Origin: Sphingobium psychrophilum
GTDB taxonomy: Bacteria > Pseudomonadota > Alphaproteobacteria > Sphingomonadales > Sphingomonadaceae
Length of the DNA stretch: 64,000 nt
Assembly (NCBI RefSeq): GCF_012927105.1
Contig: NZ_JABBFV010000007.1
Location: forward strand, 124,001-188,000
Direction: 5' to 3'
Position numbers and translations under genes: made by a program. This document shows, one piece after another, positions 29,799 to 39,100 of the stretch. Under the pieces are notes generated by a model. That model ran no database searches. It was not told the origin of the DNA and saw only the letters and a program-made list of their open reading frames with translations. Position 1 is the first letter of the stretch, and the number at the start of each line of letters is the position of its first letter.

Positions 29799-31016
29799 AT
29801 GAGCAACTATCAGTCCGATCTCTTGCGCCTGCTCGACACGCGCGGCTACATCCACCAGCTGACCGATGCGGAGGGGCTGGACGCCTTGGCCAAAAGCCAG
29901 GTGGTGCCCGGCTATATCGGGTTCGATCCGACCGCCCCGTCGCTCCACGTCGGCAGCCTGGTGCAGATCATGATGCTACGCCGGATGCAGCAGGCGGGCC
30001 ACAAGCCGATCGTGCTGATGGGCGGGGGCACCGGCAAGATCGGCGACCCCAGCTTCAAGGATGAAGCCCGCAAGCTGATGACCGGCGACACGATCGCGTC
30101 CAACGTCGCCAGCATCAAGCGGGTGTTCGAACGCTTCCTGACCTTCGGGGACGGCCCGACCGACGCGGTGATGGTCGATAATGCCGATTGGCTCGACGCT
30201 CTGGAATATATCCCGTTCCTGCGCGACATCGGCCAGCATTTTTCGGTCAACCGGATGCTCAGCTTCGATTCGGTGAAGACCCGCCTCGACCGCGAACAGT
30301 CGCTCAGCTTCCTCGAATTTAATTACATGATCTTGCAGGCCTACGACTTTCTCGAACTGTCGCGCCGATCGGCCTGTCGCCTGCAAATGGGCGGCTCCGA
30401 CCAGTGGGGCAATATCGTCAACGGCATCGAACTCTCGCGGCGCGTGGACGGCACGCAGGTCTTCGGCCTGACCAGCCCCCTCATCACCACCGCCGATGGC
30501 GGCAAGATGGGCAAGACCATGAACGGCGCGGTATGGCTGAACGCCGACGCGCTGCCGCCCTATGATTATTGGCAATTCTGGCGCAACACGCAGGATGCCG
30601 ATGTCGGCCGCTTCTTGGCGCTGTTCACCGACCTGCCGCTGGACGAGATCGCCCGGCTGGAAGCGCTGGAAGGCGCGGAGATCAACGAGGCGAAGAAGAT
30701 CCTGGCCCATGCCGCCACCGCCATGGCCCATGGCGAGGAGGCTGCGACCGCTGCCGCCGAAACTGCGCGCAAAACTTTCGAGGAAGGCGCGTCGGACGCC
30801 AACCTGCCGACCGTCCGCCTCGGCGCGGACGGCCTGACCGTCGTGCAGGCCATAACCGGCCTCGGCTTCGCCACCTCCAACAAGGAAGTGCGCCGCAAGC
30901 TGACCGAAGGTGCGATCCGGGTGAATGGCGACGTCGTTACCGACCCCGCCGTCACGCTCGCGCCCGGCGACAAGCTGAGCTTCGGCGCGAAAAAGCACGG
31001 GCTGGTCGTCGTGTAG
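29799..31016 (+). CDS. tyrS: Tyrosyl-tRNA synthetase
   Basis: A 405-residue class I synthetase. The HIGH-equivalent is HVGS (50-53) after [11 protein letters not shown]; tyrosine-site residues are in [11 protein letters not shown]; the KMSKS-equivalent is KMGKT (about residue 236); an S4 RNA-binding domain closes the protein ([18 protein letters not shown]). It charges tRNA-Tyr. ATG 29799 fits the family start. A 27-base-pair perfect inverted repeat follows 11 bases after the stop and probably ends the transcript. Confidence 0.97.
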   Translation: MSNYQSDLLRLLDTRGYIHQLTDAEGLDALAKSQVVPGYIGFDPTAPSLHVGSLVQIMMLRRMQQAGHKPIVLMGGGTGKIGDPSFKDEARKLMTGDTIASNVASIKRVFERFLTFGDGPTDAVMVDNADWLDALEYIPFLRDIGQHFSVNRMLSFDSVKTRLDREQSLSFLEFNYMILQAYDFLELSRRSACRLQMGGSDQWGNIVNGIELSRRVDGTQVFGLTSPLITTADGGKMGKTMNGAVWLNADALPPYDYWQFWRNTQDADVGRFLALFTDLPLDEIARLEALEGAEINEAKKILAHAATAMAHGEEAATAAAETARKTFEEGASDANLPTVRLGADGLTVVQAITGLGFATSNKEVRRKLTEGAIRVNGDVVTDPAVTLAPGDKLSFGAKKHGLVVV

Positions 31017-31027
31017 GTCATACCCAT

Positions 31028-31093
31028 GTGTTCCCGCGCAGGCGGGAACCCAGTTCAAACGGCGGGACTGGGTTCCCGCCTGCGCGGGAACAC
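31028..31093. repeat. GC-rich palindromic element, copy 2, perfect 27-bp inverted repeat
   Basis: Positions 31028-31054 and 31067-31093 are exact reverse complements (27 of 27) around a 12-base loop. Each arm also contains its own stem TTCCCGC-GCAG-GCGGGAA. The element has the same 66-base length as copy 1 but the central segment is in the opposite orientation. Confidence 0.92.
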
Positions 31094-31184
31094 GCACCAT
31101 CTACGCGAATCAAAACAGCGTTAGCCCATCATTAACGCTCCTTCCTATCGACTCGTACATTTTCAGCCGCTTAGGCTGCGGACC

Positions 31185-31541
31185 ATGTCCACCTCGGTCT
31201 TCGCCAATCTTGGCCATGTGCTGCGCTCACGCGACCCTTCGGTCGATCAACGCCGTGCGCAACGCGAACTGGTCGACATGGTCAGCCATATCACGGCGCA
31301 CGGCCGCAGCCATGGCGCGCGGATCATCAACATCTCCGCGCTGGGCCTCATGTGCCGCAGCGACAGCCCCTTGTCGCAGGGCGAACGGGTCAGCATCTGG
31401 CTGCCGATCCTGAAAGACTATCCCGCGGAAATCCGCTGGGTGGAGGATGGCCGGGTCGGCATGGAATTTTACGAGCCGATTTCCCCAAAAATCTACGACG
31501 CGATGCTGTCGATCATCCCGCCGCGCCGGACGGCGTGGTAA
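31185..31541 (+). CDS. PilZ domain protein
   Basis: A 118-residue single-domain PilZ protein. Both c-di-GMP contacts are present: RxxxR at R23-R27 (RRAQR) and the NxSxxG motif at 49-54 (NISALG), followed by VSIWLPILKDYPAEIRWVED and VGMEF. It is a likely cytosolic c-di-GMP receptor; its output partner is unknown. The 3' end overlaps the convergent mscS gene by 29 bases. Confidence 0.88.
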   Translation: MSTSVFANLGHVLRSRDPSVDQRRAQRELVDMVSHITAHGRSHGARIINISALGLMCRSDSPLSQGERVSIWLPILKDYPAEIRWVEDGRVGMEFYEPISPKIYDAMLSIIPPRRTAW

Positions 31542-32616
31542 CGTCCAGCCCGGTGACCCGCATCGGGGTAAAACCCTCCCCCGCCTCCACCCGCTGACGC
31601 CCGCGCACCAGCGCTTCAGGCATCTCCGTGCGCAGGAAATCCAGCATAGCCTCCCGCACGTCGCACCGCAGGTCGAACGCCACGCCCGCATTACGCGCCG
31701 ACAAGAGGCACCGCAATTCCAACGCATCGGCGCGATGATCGGTCACCTGCAACAGCACCACCCGCCCATCCCAACGCGCGTTCGCGGTCGTCACCTCGAC
31801 CAGTCTCTCACGGATGCGCGTCACGTCGGCGGTCGGATCGACATAGAGGAACACCGTGCCCAGCAGGTCGGACGTTTTGGTGGTCCAGTTCTGGAACGGC
31901 TTTTCCAGAAAATAGGATACCGGCACCACCATCCGCCGGTCGTCCCAGATCCGCACGATCACATAGGTCAGCGTGATATCCTCGATACGCCCCCATTCCC
32001 CCTCCACGATCACCACATCGTCCAGCCGGATCGGCTCGGAAAAGGCCATCTGGATGCCCGCGATCAGATTTTTGAGCGCCGGTTGCGCCGCCGCACCGAC
32101 CGCCAGGCCGACCAGACCCGCCGACGCCGCCAGCGTCACGCCGATCGCCCGCACGCCAGGAATCGCCATCAGCATCATCGCGATCACCAGCACCGCGACG
32201 ATGCTCTGCGCGATGCGATAAAGGATGCGCACCCGCGTATGCCGTTTGCGCGCCTTGAGATTATCTTCCGCACTGATGTCCGCGCCGCGCTCGATCATCA
32301 CCCGCGTCGCGCGCATCAGCCGCAGCAACAGCCAGCCGAACAGCAGCGCAAAGACCATCTTCGACCCGATCGACCAAAGACCTTCGATCCGCGCCCCCAT
32401 ATCCAGCGGCTGCAACCCCGCCCCCAGCGCCAGCAACACCACCAGCCACCGCGTCGGCTGAAAGATCGCCGGCAGCAAAACCGGGTCCATCCGCCGCCGC
32501 ACGACCCGCAGCGCAATGGCATAGAGCGCCCAGTGGATCAGGAACGCGGACAGCACCGCCGCGATGATCGAGAACGCGGCGGTCGATGTGATATGGGTCA
32601 GGCTGATGTCAGTCAT
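31513..32616 (-). CDS. MscS-family mechanosensitive channel
   Basis: A 367-residue membrane protein with four to five hydrophobic segments in the first 190 residues. The pore-lining helix follows (VTLAASAGLVGLAVGAAAQP), then the MscS beta domain (NLIAGIQMAFSEPIRLDDVV, WGRIEDITLTYVIVRIWDDR, VPVSYFLEKPFQNWT). It would release solutes upon hypo-osmotic stress. ATG 32616 and ATG 32643 are both open, neither with a clear ribosome-binding site. It overlaps the PilZ gene tail to tail. Confidence 0.93.
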   Translation of the reverse strand: MTDISLTHITSTAAFSIIAAVLSAFLIHWALYAIALRVVRRRMDPVLLPAIFQPTRWLVVLLALGAGLQPLDMGARIEGLWSIGSKMVFALLFGWLLLRLMRATRVMIERGADISAEDNLKARKRHTRVRILYRIAQSIVAVLVIAMMLMAIPGVRAIGVTLAASAGLVGLAVGAAAQPALKNLIAGIQMAFSEPIRLDDVVIVEGEWGRIEDITLTYVIVRIWDDRRMVVPVSYFLEKPFQNWTTKTSDLLGTVFLYVDPTADVTRIRERLVEVTTANARWDGRVVLLQVTDHRADALELRCLLSARNAGVAFDLRCDVREAMLDFLRTEMPEALVRGRQRVEAGEGFTPMRVTGLDVTTPSGAAG

Positions 32617-32708
32617 GCGGGGGCAACGCGACGGCGCGGGCATTTGTTTCGCAGGTGCGAGATGATCTGAAGGTCTTGTAAGGCGCTTAGCGCCTCCCCC
32701 TCCGCACC

Positions 32709-32796
32709 GTCATCCCCGCGCAGGCGGGGATCCATCTCACCAGCTTGGTGATTGGCGCGAGATCAGGAGATGGATTCCCACCTTCGCGGGAATGAC
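32709..32796. repeat. GC-rich palindromic element, copy 3
   Basis: Arms 32709-32738 (GTCATCCCCGCGCAGGCGGG onward) and 32767-32796 match as inverted repeats at 26 of 30 positions, with 28 bases between. Each arm contains the TCCCGCG/AGGNGGGA core seen in copies 1 and 2. There is no gene inside. Confidence 0.85.
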
Positions 32797-32857
32797 AGAA
32801 AAGGGTGGGAAGGGGACTGTCACGTTTGGGCAGAACTTTGCAAAAAAGCTGTCACGG

Positions 32858-33421
32858 TTACGACTGATGATAGTGCCGCTCTTTGTTCCTAATCCTACGA
32901 AGGTAAAACGCCCACCTGATGAATGATATCAAAAATCCAACCGCCAAACCATATTTAGCCCAGTATAGAGCATCCATTCTCTTTAAAGCTTCGCCGTGAT
33001 ATTTTATTTCACTTAGTCTTTTATCTTTAGATATCAATATATTGCCTGAAATATCCTTGACATAGGCAACTATGTATCGAGATTTATAATGATATAGTCC
33101 TACTTCGACGTTCGCAGGAAGTTTCAAGTTATTTGTAACGCAGGAATAATTGCGCCGGAATAAGTTGCAAGCAACGCCATATTTTTGTGTCTGATTAGCA
33201 ATCACAAGTGAATATTGCTTAAATCCCTTGGCATTTAGCGTTCCTCGGACATTGAACGTCGAAGTATCTTTTATAATATAATATATATTTGCATCATCGG
33301 TTTGCGGAGCAATAACGGCGTTGAAAAGCGCAACAATTATTGGCAATGCGATCCAGTTAACAGAGAGGCTTAAATTAAGAGTGGTGGCTAACGACTGCAA
33401 CCTGTTCGATGGCATGCTCAA
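32858..33421 (-). CDS. AT-rich orphan membrane protein
   Basis: A 187-residue protein with no family I recognise. A hydrophobic segment lies near residues 22-38 (NWIALPIIVALFNAVIA) and another near 152-173 (YGLAVGFLISFIRWAFYL), leaving about 110 residues, with two cysteines and many Tyr/Lys/Asn, between them, probably outside the cytosol. Base composition is far below the surroundings: by my count 33001-33060 is about 23% GC. This points to recent acquisition. It is flanked by palindromic element copy 3 and the end of recG. Confidence 0.7.
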   Translation of the reverse strand: MSMPSNRLQSLATTLNLSLSVNWIALPIIVALFNAVIAPQTDDANIYYIIKDTSTFNVRGTLNAKGFKQYSLVIANQTQKYGVACNLFRRNYSCVTNNLKLPANVEVGLYHYKSRYIVAYVKDISGNILISKDKRLSEIKYHGEALKRMDALYWAKYGLAVGFLISFIRWAFYLRRIRNKERHYHQS

Positions 33422-33535
33422 GACATAGTGCTCCCACTTTTCAAGCTTGCCGACATGCGGGCGGCAGATAATAGGTGCCCATCAAAACGGGTTAACGTGT
33501 GCAAATGGTCGTTTCCCGACACCATCCGCTTCCAC

Positions 33536-35596
33536 CTACCCCCCCCTGAGCAACCCCACAGCCGCATCCTTCTCGAACAGGTACAGGCACACCCGCGCTG
33601 CCTGCCCGCGCGCGCTATCCAGCCCGCCGTCCCGCTCGATCAGCAGATGCGCGTCGTCCCGCGCGCTGTCCACCAGCGCCGCCACATGCTCAGGGCTAGC
33701 GACCTTCAACGCCGCCTCGCCCGACTGGCGCGTGCCCAGCACTTCGCCCGCCCCCCTTAGCTTCAAATCCTCTTCCGCGATCCGAAACCCGTCATTCGTC
33801 TCCCGCATCAGCGCCAGCCGCGCCCGCGACGTTTCGCCCAGCGCATTACCGCGCAGCAGCAGGCAGGTCGACGGCTTGTCCCCGCGCCCCACACGCCCGC
33901 GCAACTGGTGCAACTGCGCCAACCCGAACCGATCCGCCCCCTCGATGATGATGAGGCTGGAGTTGGGCACATCCACCCCCACTTCGATCACCGTGGTCGC
34001 CACCAATATCTGCGTGCGATTGGCGGCAAAGGCTGCCATCGCGGCGTCCTTGTCCGGTCCCTTCATCCGGCCATGGACCAGCCCCACCCGGTTCCCGAAC
34101 CGTTCGCGCAGCGTCTCCGCCCGCATTTCCGCCGCCGCCTGGTCGCTCGTCTCGCTTTCCTCGACCAGCGGGCACACCCAATAGGCTTGGCCTCCCCCCT
34201 CGACATGGCGGGCCAGCGCCTCCACCACCTCGTCCAGCCGGCTCGCCGCCATCACTAAAGTCTGGATCGGCTGACGCCCCGGCGGCATCTCGTCCAGGCG
34301 GGACACTTCCATTTCGCCATAATAGGTCAAAGTCAGCGTGCGCGGGATCGGCGTCGCCGTCATCACCAGCAGATGCGGCGACCGCTCCGCCTTGCTCGCC
34401 AGCATCATCCGCTGCGCCACGCCGAAGCGATGCTGCTCGTCGATCACCGCCAGCCCCAGCGCCTTATACTGCACCGCCTCCTGAAAGATCGCGTGGGTGC
34501 CGACCAATATGTCGATGCTCCCATCCGCCAGCCCCATCAGCGTGGCTTCGCGCACCTTGCCCTTGTCGCGCCCGGTCAGGATCGCGATTTCGACGGGCAG
34601 GCCCGACGCCATCTTGCGCAGCGTCTCATAATGTTGCCGCGCCAATATCTCGGTCGGCGCCAGCATCGCGCCCTGCATCCCCGCCTCGACCGCATTGAGC
34701 AGCGCCATCAGTGCCACCAGCGTCTTGCCCGACCCCACATCGCCCTGGAGCAGCCGCAGCATCGGCGTCCCCTGCGCCATGTCGCCCTCAATCTCGCCAA
34801 AGGCCCGCCGCTGCGCGCCAGTAGGGGCAAAGGGCAGTTTCAGCATGGCGCGCAGCCGCCCGTCCCCCTGGATCGGCACGCCCCGCCGCCGCCGCGACGA
34901 TTGCCGCACCAGCATCAGCGCCAGCTGCCCTGCAAAAATCTCGTCATAGGCCAGCCGCGCGCGGGCCATCGCGTCGGACGGATCGGCATGAACCCGCGCC
35001 AAGGCCTCGCGCCACGCGGGCCAATCCTTGCGCGCCAGCAGGCTCGGCTCGATCCACTCCGGCAACTCCGGCGCGCGGCTCAGCGCCTGCGCCACGATGT
35101 CGCGCATCCGGTTGTTGGTCAGCCCTTCGGACAGGCCATAGACCGATTCGCGCGCCGGTAGCGTGTTCGCCTCGTCGGGAGCCAGCACGTCGGGATGAAC
35201 GATCTGGAGCGTGTCGCCATAGGCCTCCAGCTTGCCGGAGATATATTTCGGCTCGTTCAGTGGCAGCAGCTTGCGCGGCCATCCGCTATTCTTCCCGAAA
35301 TAGACCAGCGCCACATGATTGCCGTAACGATCCACCATATCCACGCGAAACGGCGCACGCGCGCTGCCGCTGGCGCGATAGTCCACCGGCGTCAGTTCGA
35401 TGCCCACCACCCGCCCGGCGTCCGCCATGTCGAGCCTGTCGGTCAGATGCCGGTCCACCCAACTGACCGGCAGATGAAAGGCCACATCGACCGCGCGCGC
35501 CAGCCCCAGCCGCTCCAGCGGACGGGCCAGAGCGGGACCGATTCCCTTGAACAGGGATATTTCGGCAAAGAGCGGATTGAGAATATCGGGTCGCAT
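33536..35596 (-). CDS. recG: ATP-dependent DNA helicase RecG
   Basis: A 686-residue RecG: N-terminal wedge domain (FKGIGPALARPLERLGL, VDVAFHLPVSWVDR), Walker A GDVGSGKTLVAL, DEQH box VIDEQHRFGVAQRM, motif III TATPIPRTL, and the C-terminal helicase half with IEGADRFGLAQLHQLRGRVG. It remodels stalled forks and Holliday junctions. ATG 35596 fits the conserved start; the frame is open to 35851 but that part is antisense to sdhE. It is divergent from sdhE-mfd, so three repair or assembly genes share one intergenic region. Confidence 0.97.
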   Translation of the reverse strand: MRPDILNPLFAEISLFKGIGPALARPLERLGLARAVDVAFHLPVSWVDRHLTDRLDMADAGRVVGIELTPVDYRASGSARAPFRVDMVDRYGNHVALVYFGKNSGWPRKLLPLNEPKYISGKLEAYGDTLQIVHPDVLAPDEANTLPARESVYGLSEGLTNNRMRDIVAQALSRAPELPEWIEPSLLARKDWPAWREALARVHADPSDAMARARLAYDEIFAGQLALMLVRQSSRRRRGVPIQGDGRLRAMLKLPFAPTGAQRRAFGEIEGDMAQGTPMLRLLQGDVGSGKTLVALMALLNAVEAGMQGAMLAPTEILARQHYETLRKMASGLPVEIAILTGRDKGKVREATLMGLADGSIDILVGTHAIFQEAVQYKALGLAVIDEQHRFGVAQRMMLASKAERSPHLLVMTATPIPRTLTLTYYGEMEVSRLDEMPPGRQPIQTLVMAASRLDEVVEALARHVEGGGQAYWVCPLVEESETSDQAAAEMRAETLRERFGNRVGLVHGRMKGPDKDAAMAAFAANRTQILVATTVIEVGVDVPNSSLIIIEGADRFGLAQLHQLRGRVGRGDKPSTCLLLRGNALGETSRARLALMRETNDGFRIAEEDLKLRGAGEVLGTRQSGEAALKVASPEHVAALVDSARDDAHLLIERDGGLDSARGQAARVCLYLFEKDAAVGLLRGG

Positions 35597-35617
35597 GTCT
35601 ATCTGACGCGCTCTAGA

Positions 35618-35660
35618 GCATTTTCGAGGCGGCCGGAACGGCCAGCGGCTTGGAAAATGC
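35618..35660. repeat. Two-tier hairpin element, copy 1
   Basis: An outer stem GCATTTTC/GAAAATGC (35618-35625 with 35653-35660) encloses an inner stem GGCCG-GAA-CGGCC. It lies in the recG/sdhE divergent region. The architecture matches the two elements at 40139-40240. Confidence 0.7.
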
Positions 35661-35742
35661 GACGAACAAAAAACGCTCCAGCCGCGACGGCCATACAAAT
35701 GCCCTATCGGTGTTTTTGCCATGCCCGCAAAAGGAACAAATT

Positions 35743-36009
35743 GTGAACGACGATCCCCTGATGCGCCGCCTGAAATTCCGGGCCTGGCACCGCGGCACCC
35801 GCGAATCGGATTACACGGTCGGCGGCTTTTTCGAACGCTATCATGAGACATGGAATGCCGAAGAGATCGCCTGGTTCGAACGCTTCATGGACGAGCAGGA
35901 CGCTGACATCATCGGCTGGGCGCTCGGCACCATCCCCGTGCCGGACGAATGGAAAGGCCCGATGATGGACAAGTTCCTGAAGCTCGATTTCGTGAAGATC
36001 GAAAACTAA
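35743..36009 (+). CDS. sdhE: FAD assembly factor SdhE (succinate dehydrogenase assembly)
   Basis: An 88-residue SdhE/Sdh5 family protein: the conserved MRRLKFRAWHRGTRESD contains the RGxxE flavinylation motif, followed by ERYHETWNAEEIAWFERFMD and DIIGWALG. It promotes covalent FAD attachment to SdhA. The start is GTG 35743, with AAGGA seven bases upstream; the open frame continues upstream but without family similarity. It precedes mfd. Confidence 0.9.
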   Translation: MNDDPLMRRLKFRAWHRGTRESDYTVGGFFERYHETWNAEEIAWFERFMDEQDADIIGWALGTIPVPDEWKGPMMDKFLKLDFVKIEN

Positions 36010-36142
36010 ATCCTTCCCGGCACGAGGAGTGGGACCGTTCGCGAAGCGAGTGGTGGAGGGGGAGCACCTCCCGCACCACGCCCGGACGATCCCCCCCTCC
36101 GTCAGGGCTTCGCCCTGCCACCTCCCCGTACCGGGGAGGATC
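36010..36142. repeat. Inverted CCTCCCCGG-type repeat between sdhE and mfd
   Basis: The left part (36010-36065, ATCCTTCCCGGCACGAGGAG onward) and right part (36090-36142, read backwards ATCCTCCCCGGTACGGGGAG onward) are related inverted copies with several mismatches. The right copy contains two perfect small hairpins (CAGGGC-TTC-GCCCTG and CTCCCCG-TAC-CGGGGAG). Nothing coding lies between. Confidence 0.7.
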
Positions 36143-36162
36143 ATTGGATAACGACAACGACA

Positions 36163-39100
36163 ATGACCGATCTCCAAAAAATCCTGAACGCCAAGGCGCC
36201 GCTCACCCTGTCGGGCGTCCCTGCGGGGTTCCAGCCCTGGCTGCTGGCCGACATCGCGCGCGCCGCCGGGGCTGCGGGGGGCCGCGCCGTCTTCATCGCC
36301 TCCGACGAGCAGTTGATGCGCGCGGTCGCGGACACGGCGCATTATTTCGCGCCAGAGATTGAGATCATCGAAATCCCCGCCTGGGACTGCCTGCCCTACG
36401 ACCGGGCAAGCCCCTCGCTGCGCGCAGCATCGGCTCGCCTTGCCGGCCTCTACGCGCTGCAAGCCAAGCCCAAAGGCCCGCAACTGGTCCTCACCACGCT
36501 GGCCGCCATGACCCAGCGCACGCTCACGCCCTTCCGCGTCCGGCAGCTGGTCGCCAAACTCGCGCCCAAGGAACGGATTGCGATCCAGGCGCTGGCCGCC
36601 ATGCTCCAGGCGAACGGCTATGTCCGCACCGACACGGTCCACGACCGCGGCGAATTTGCGATCCGCGGCGGTATCGTCGATCTCTTCCCCGGCGGTGAGG
36701 ATATGCCGCTACGCCTCGACTTTTTCGGCGACGAGATCGAGACGGTCCGCCGCTTCGATCCGTCCGACCAGCGCACGATCGAAAATGTCGATGGCTTCAC
36801 CCTTCTCCCCGCGTCCGAAGCCTTGCTGGATGAGGAAACGATCAAGCGCTTCCGCGGCCGCTACCGCGAAACCTTCGGCGCGACCGCGACCGGCGACCCG
36901 CTCTATCAGGCGGTCAGCGACGGTCGCCGCCTCGCCGGCATGGAACATTGGCTCCCGCTGTTCGAGGAGAAGCTGGTCCCCCTCGCCGATCACCTTGGCG
37001 ACGATGCCGTCCTGATCCGCGACCCCGGCGTCGCAGGCGCGGCGGAAAGCCGGTTCGAATCGATCCGTGACTATCACGCCAACCGCATCCAGGCGAAGAC
37101 GTCCGACCCCGGCGCCTACCGCCCGCTCAAACCCGAATCCCTCTATCTTGACACGGCCGAATGGGACGCCGCCGTCGCGACGATGCCGATGCACGGCACC
37201 ACGCCTTTCCATGAACCGGCAAGCGCGACCGTCCTCGACTTCGCGGTCGATGGCCCGCGCGATTTCGCCCCCGAACGCGCGCAGAATAGCAACATCTACG
37301 AAGCCGTCGGCAAGCACATCGCCGCCCTGCGCCGTGAGAAAAAGAAAGTCATCATCGCCAGCTATTCGGTCGGCGCGCGCGAGCGCCTGTCGGGCCTGCT
37401 CGCCGATCATGACGTCACCCGCCTCGCTACCGCCGACAACTGGCAGGAAGCGCTGGGCACCGCCGCCAATGGCAGCGTCACGCTCACCGTCCTGCCGCTA
37501 GACCACGGCTTCACCGCGCCCGACGTCGCCGTCCTCACCGAACAGGATATGCTGGGCGACCGCCTCGTCCGCCGGGCCAAGCGCAAGAAGAGCGCCGACG
37601 CCTTCCTTCAGGAACTCGCCACCCTCTCCCCCGGCGATCTCGTCGTCCATATGGACCATGGCATCGGCCGCTACGAAGGGTTGACGCAAATCCCGGTCAG
37701 CAAGGCCGCGCATGATTGCGTCGCGCTGACCTATGCAGGCGGCGACAAGCTTTATGTCCCCGTCGAAAATCTCGAAGTCCTCTCCCGCTACGGCAGCGAG
37801 AATGAAGGCGTCAGCCTCGACAGGCTGGGCGGCGAAGCGTGGCAGCGGCGCAAGGCCAAGATGAAGGATCGCATCCGCGAAATCGCGGGCGAACTGCTCA
37901 AGACCGCTGCCGTGCGAGCGTTGCGGACGGCCACCGTGGCCGAACCGGATCAGGCCGGCTACCCCGCCTTCGTCGACCGCTTCCCCTATCAGGAAACAGA
38001 GGATCAGGATCGCGCGATCAGCGATGTGGTCGAGGATTTGGGGTCGGGCAAGCCGATGGACCGCCTCGTCTGCGGCGACGTCGGCTTCGGCAAGACCGAA
38101 GTGGCCCTGCGCGCCGCCTTCGTCGCGGCGATGGCGGGCATGCAGGTTGTCGTGATCTGCCCCACCACGCTCCTTGCGCGCCAGCACCACATGCAGTTCG
38201 AGGAACGCTTCCGCGGCTTCCCCGTCAATATCGGCCGCCTGTCCCGGCTGGTCCCCGACAAGGAGGCGAAGGCGACCAAGGCGGGCCTGGCCGACGGCAC
38301 GATCGACATCGTCGTGGGCACTCATGCGCTGCTGGCCAAGGGGCTGGAATTCAAGCGCCTCGGCCTCGTCATCGTGGATGAGGAACAGCGGTTCGGCGTC
38401 ACCCACAAGGAACGGCTGAAGTCGCTCAAGACCGACGTCCATGTCCTGACGCTCACCGCCACGCCGATCCCGCGCACGCTGCAAATGGCGATGTCGGGCC
38501 TGCGCGAACTGTCGGTCATCCAGACGCCGCCGGTCGATCGCCTGGCGGTCCGCACCTACATCATGCCCTGGGACGGCGTCGTCATCCGCGAAGCCCTGCT
38601 GCGCGAACATTATCGCGGCGGCCAGAGCTTCTTCGTCGTGCCCCGCATCGCGGACCTGACCGAAATCGAGGAGTTCCTGCGCAACGAAGTGCCGGAAATC
38701 AAGGCCATCGTCGCCCATGGCCAGATGAGCGCCACCGATGTCGAGGAACGCATGTCCGCCTTCTACGACAAGCGCTACGACGTGCTGCTCTCCACGACCA
38801 TCGTGGAATCGGGCCTCGACATCCCCAGCGCAAACACGCTCATCATCCACCGCGCCGACCGTTTCGGCCTCGCGCAACTCTACCAGCTACGCGGCCGCGT
38901 CGGCCGATCCAAGACGCGCGCTTATGCCTATATGACGACGCCCGCCAACCGCATCATCACTGAAACGGCGGAAAAGCGATTGAAGGTCTTGTCCGACCTC
39001 GACACGCTGGGCGCAGGCTTCCAGCTCGCCTCCCACGATCTCGACATTCGCGGCGCGGGCAATCTGGTCGGCGACGAACAGTCGGGCCATATCAAGGAAG

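Noticed and set aside
31513..31541. Frameshift or misannotation where the PilZ and MscS genes overlap
   Set aside because: A tail-to-tail overlap of 29 bases; both proteins have normal C-termini and lengths.
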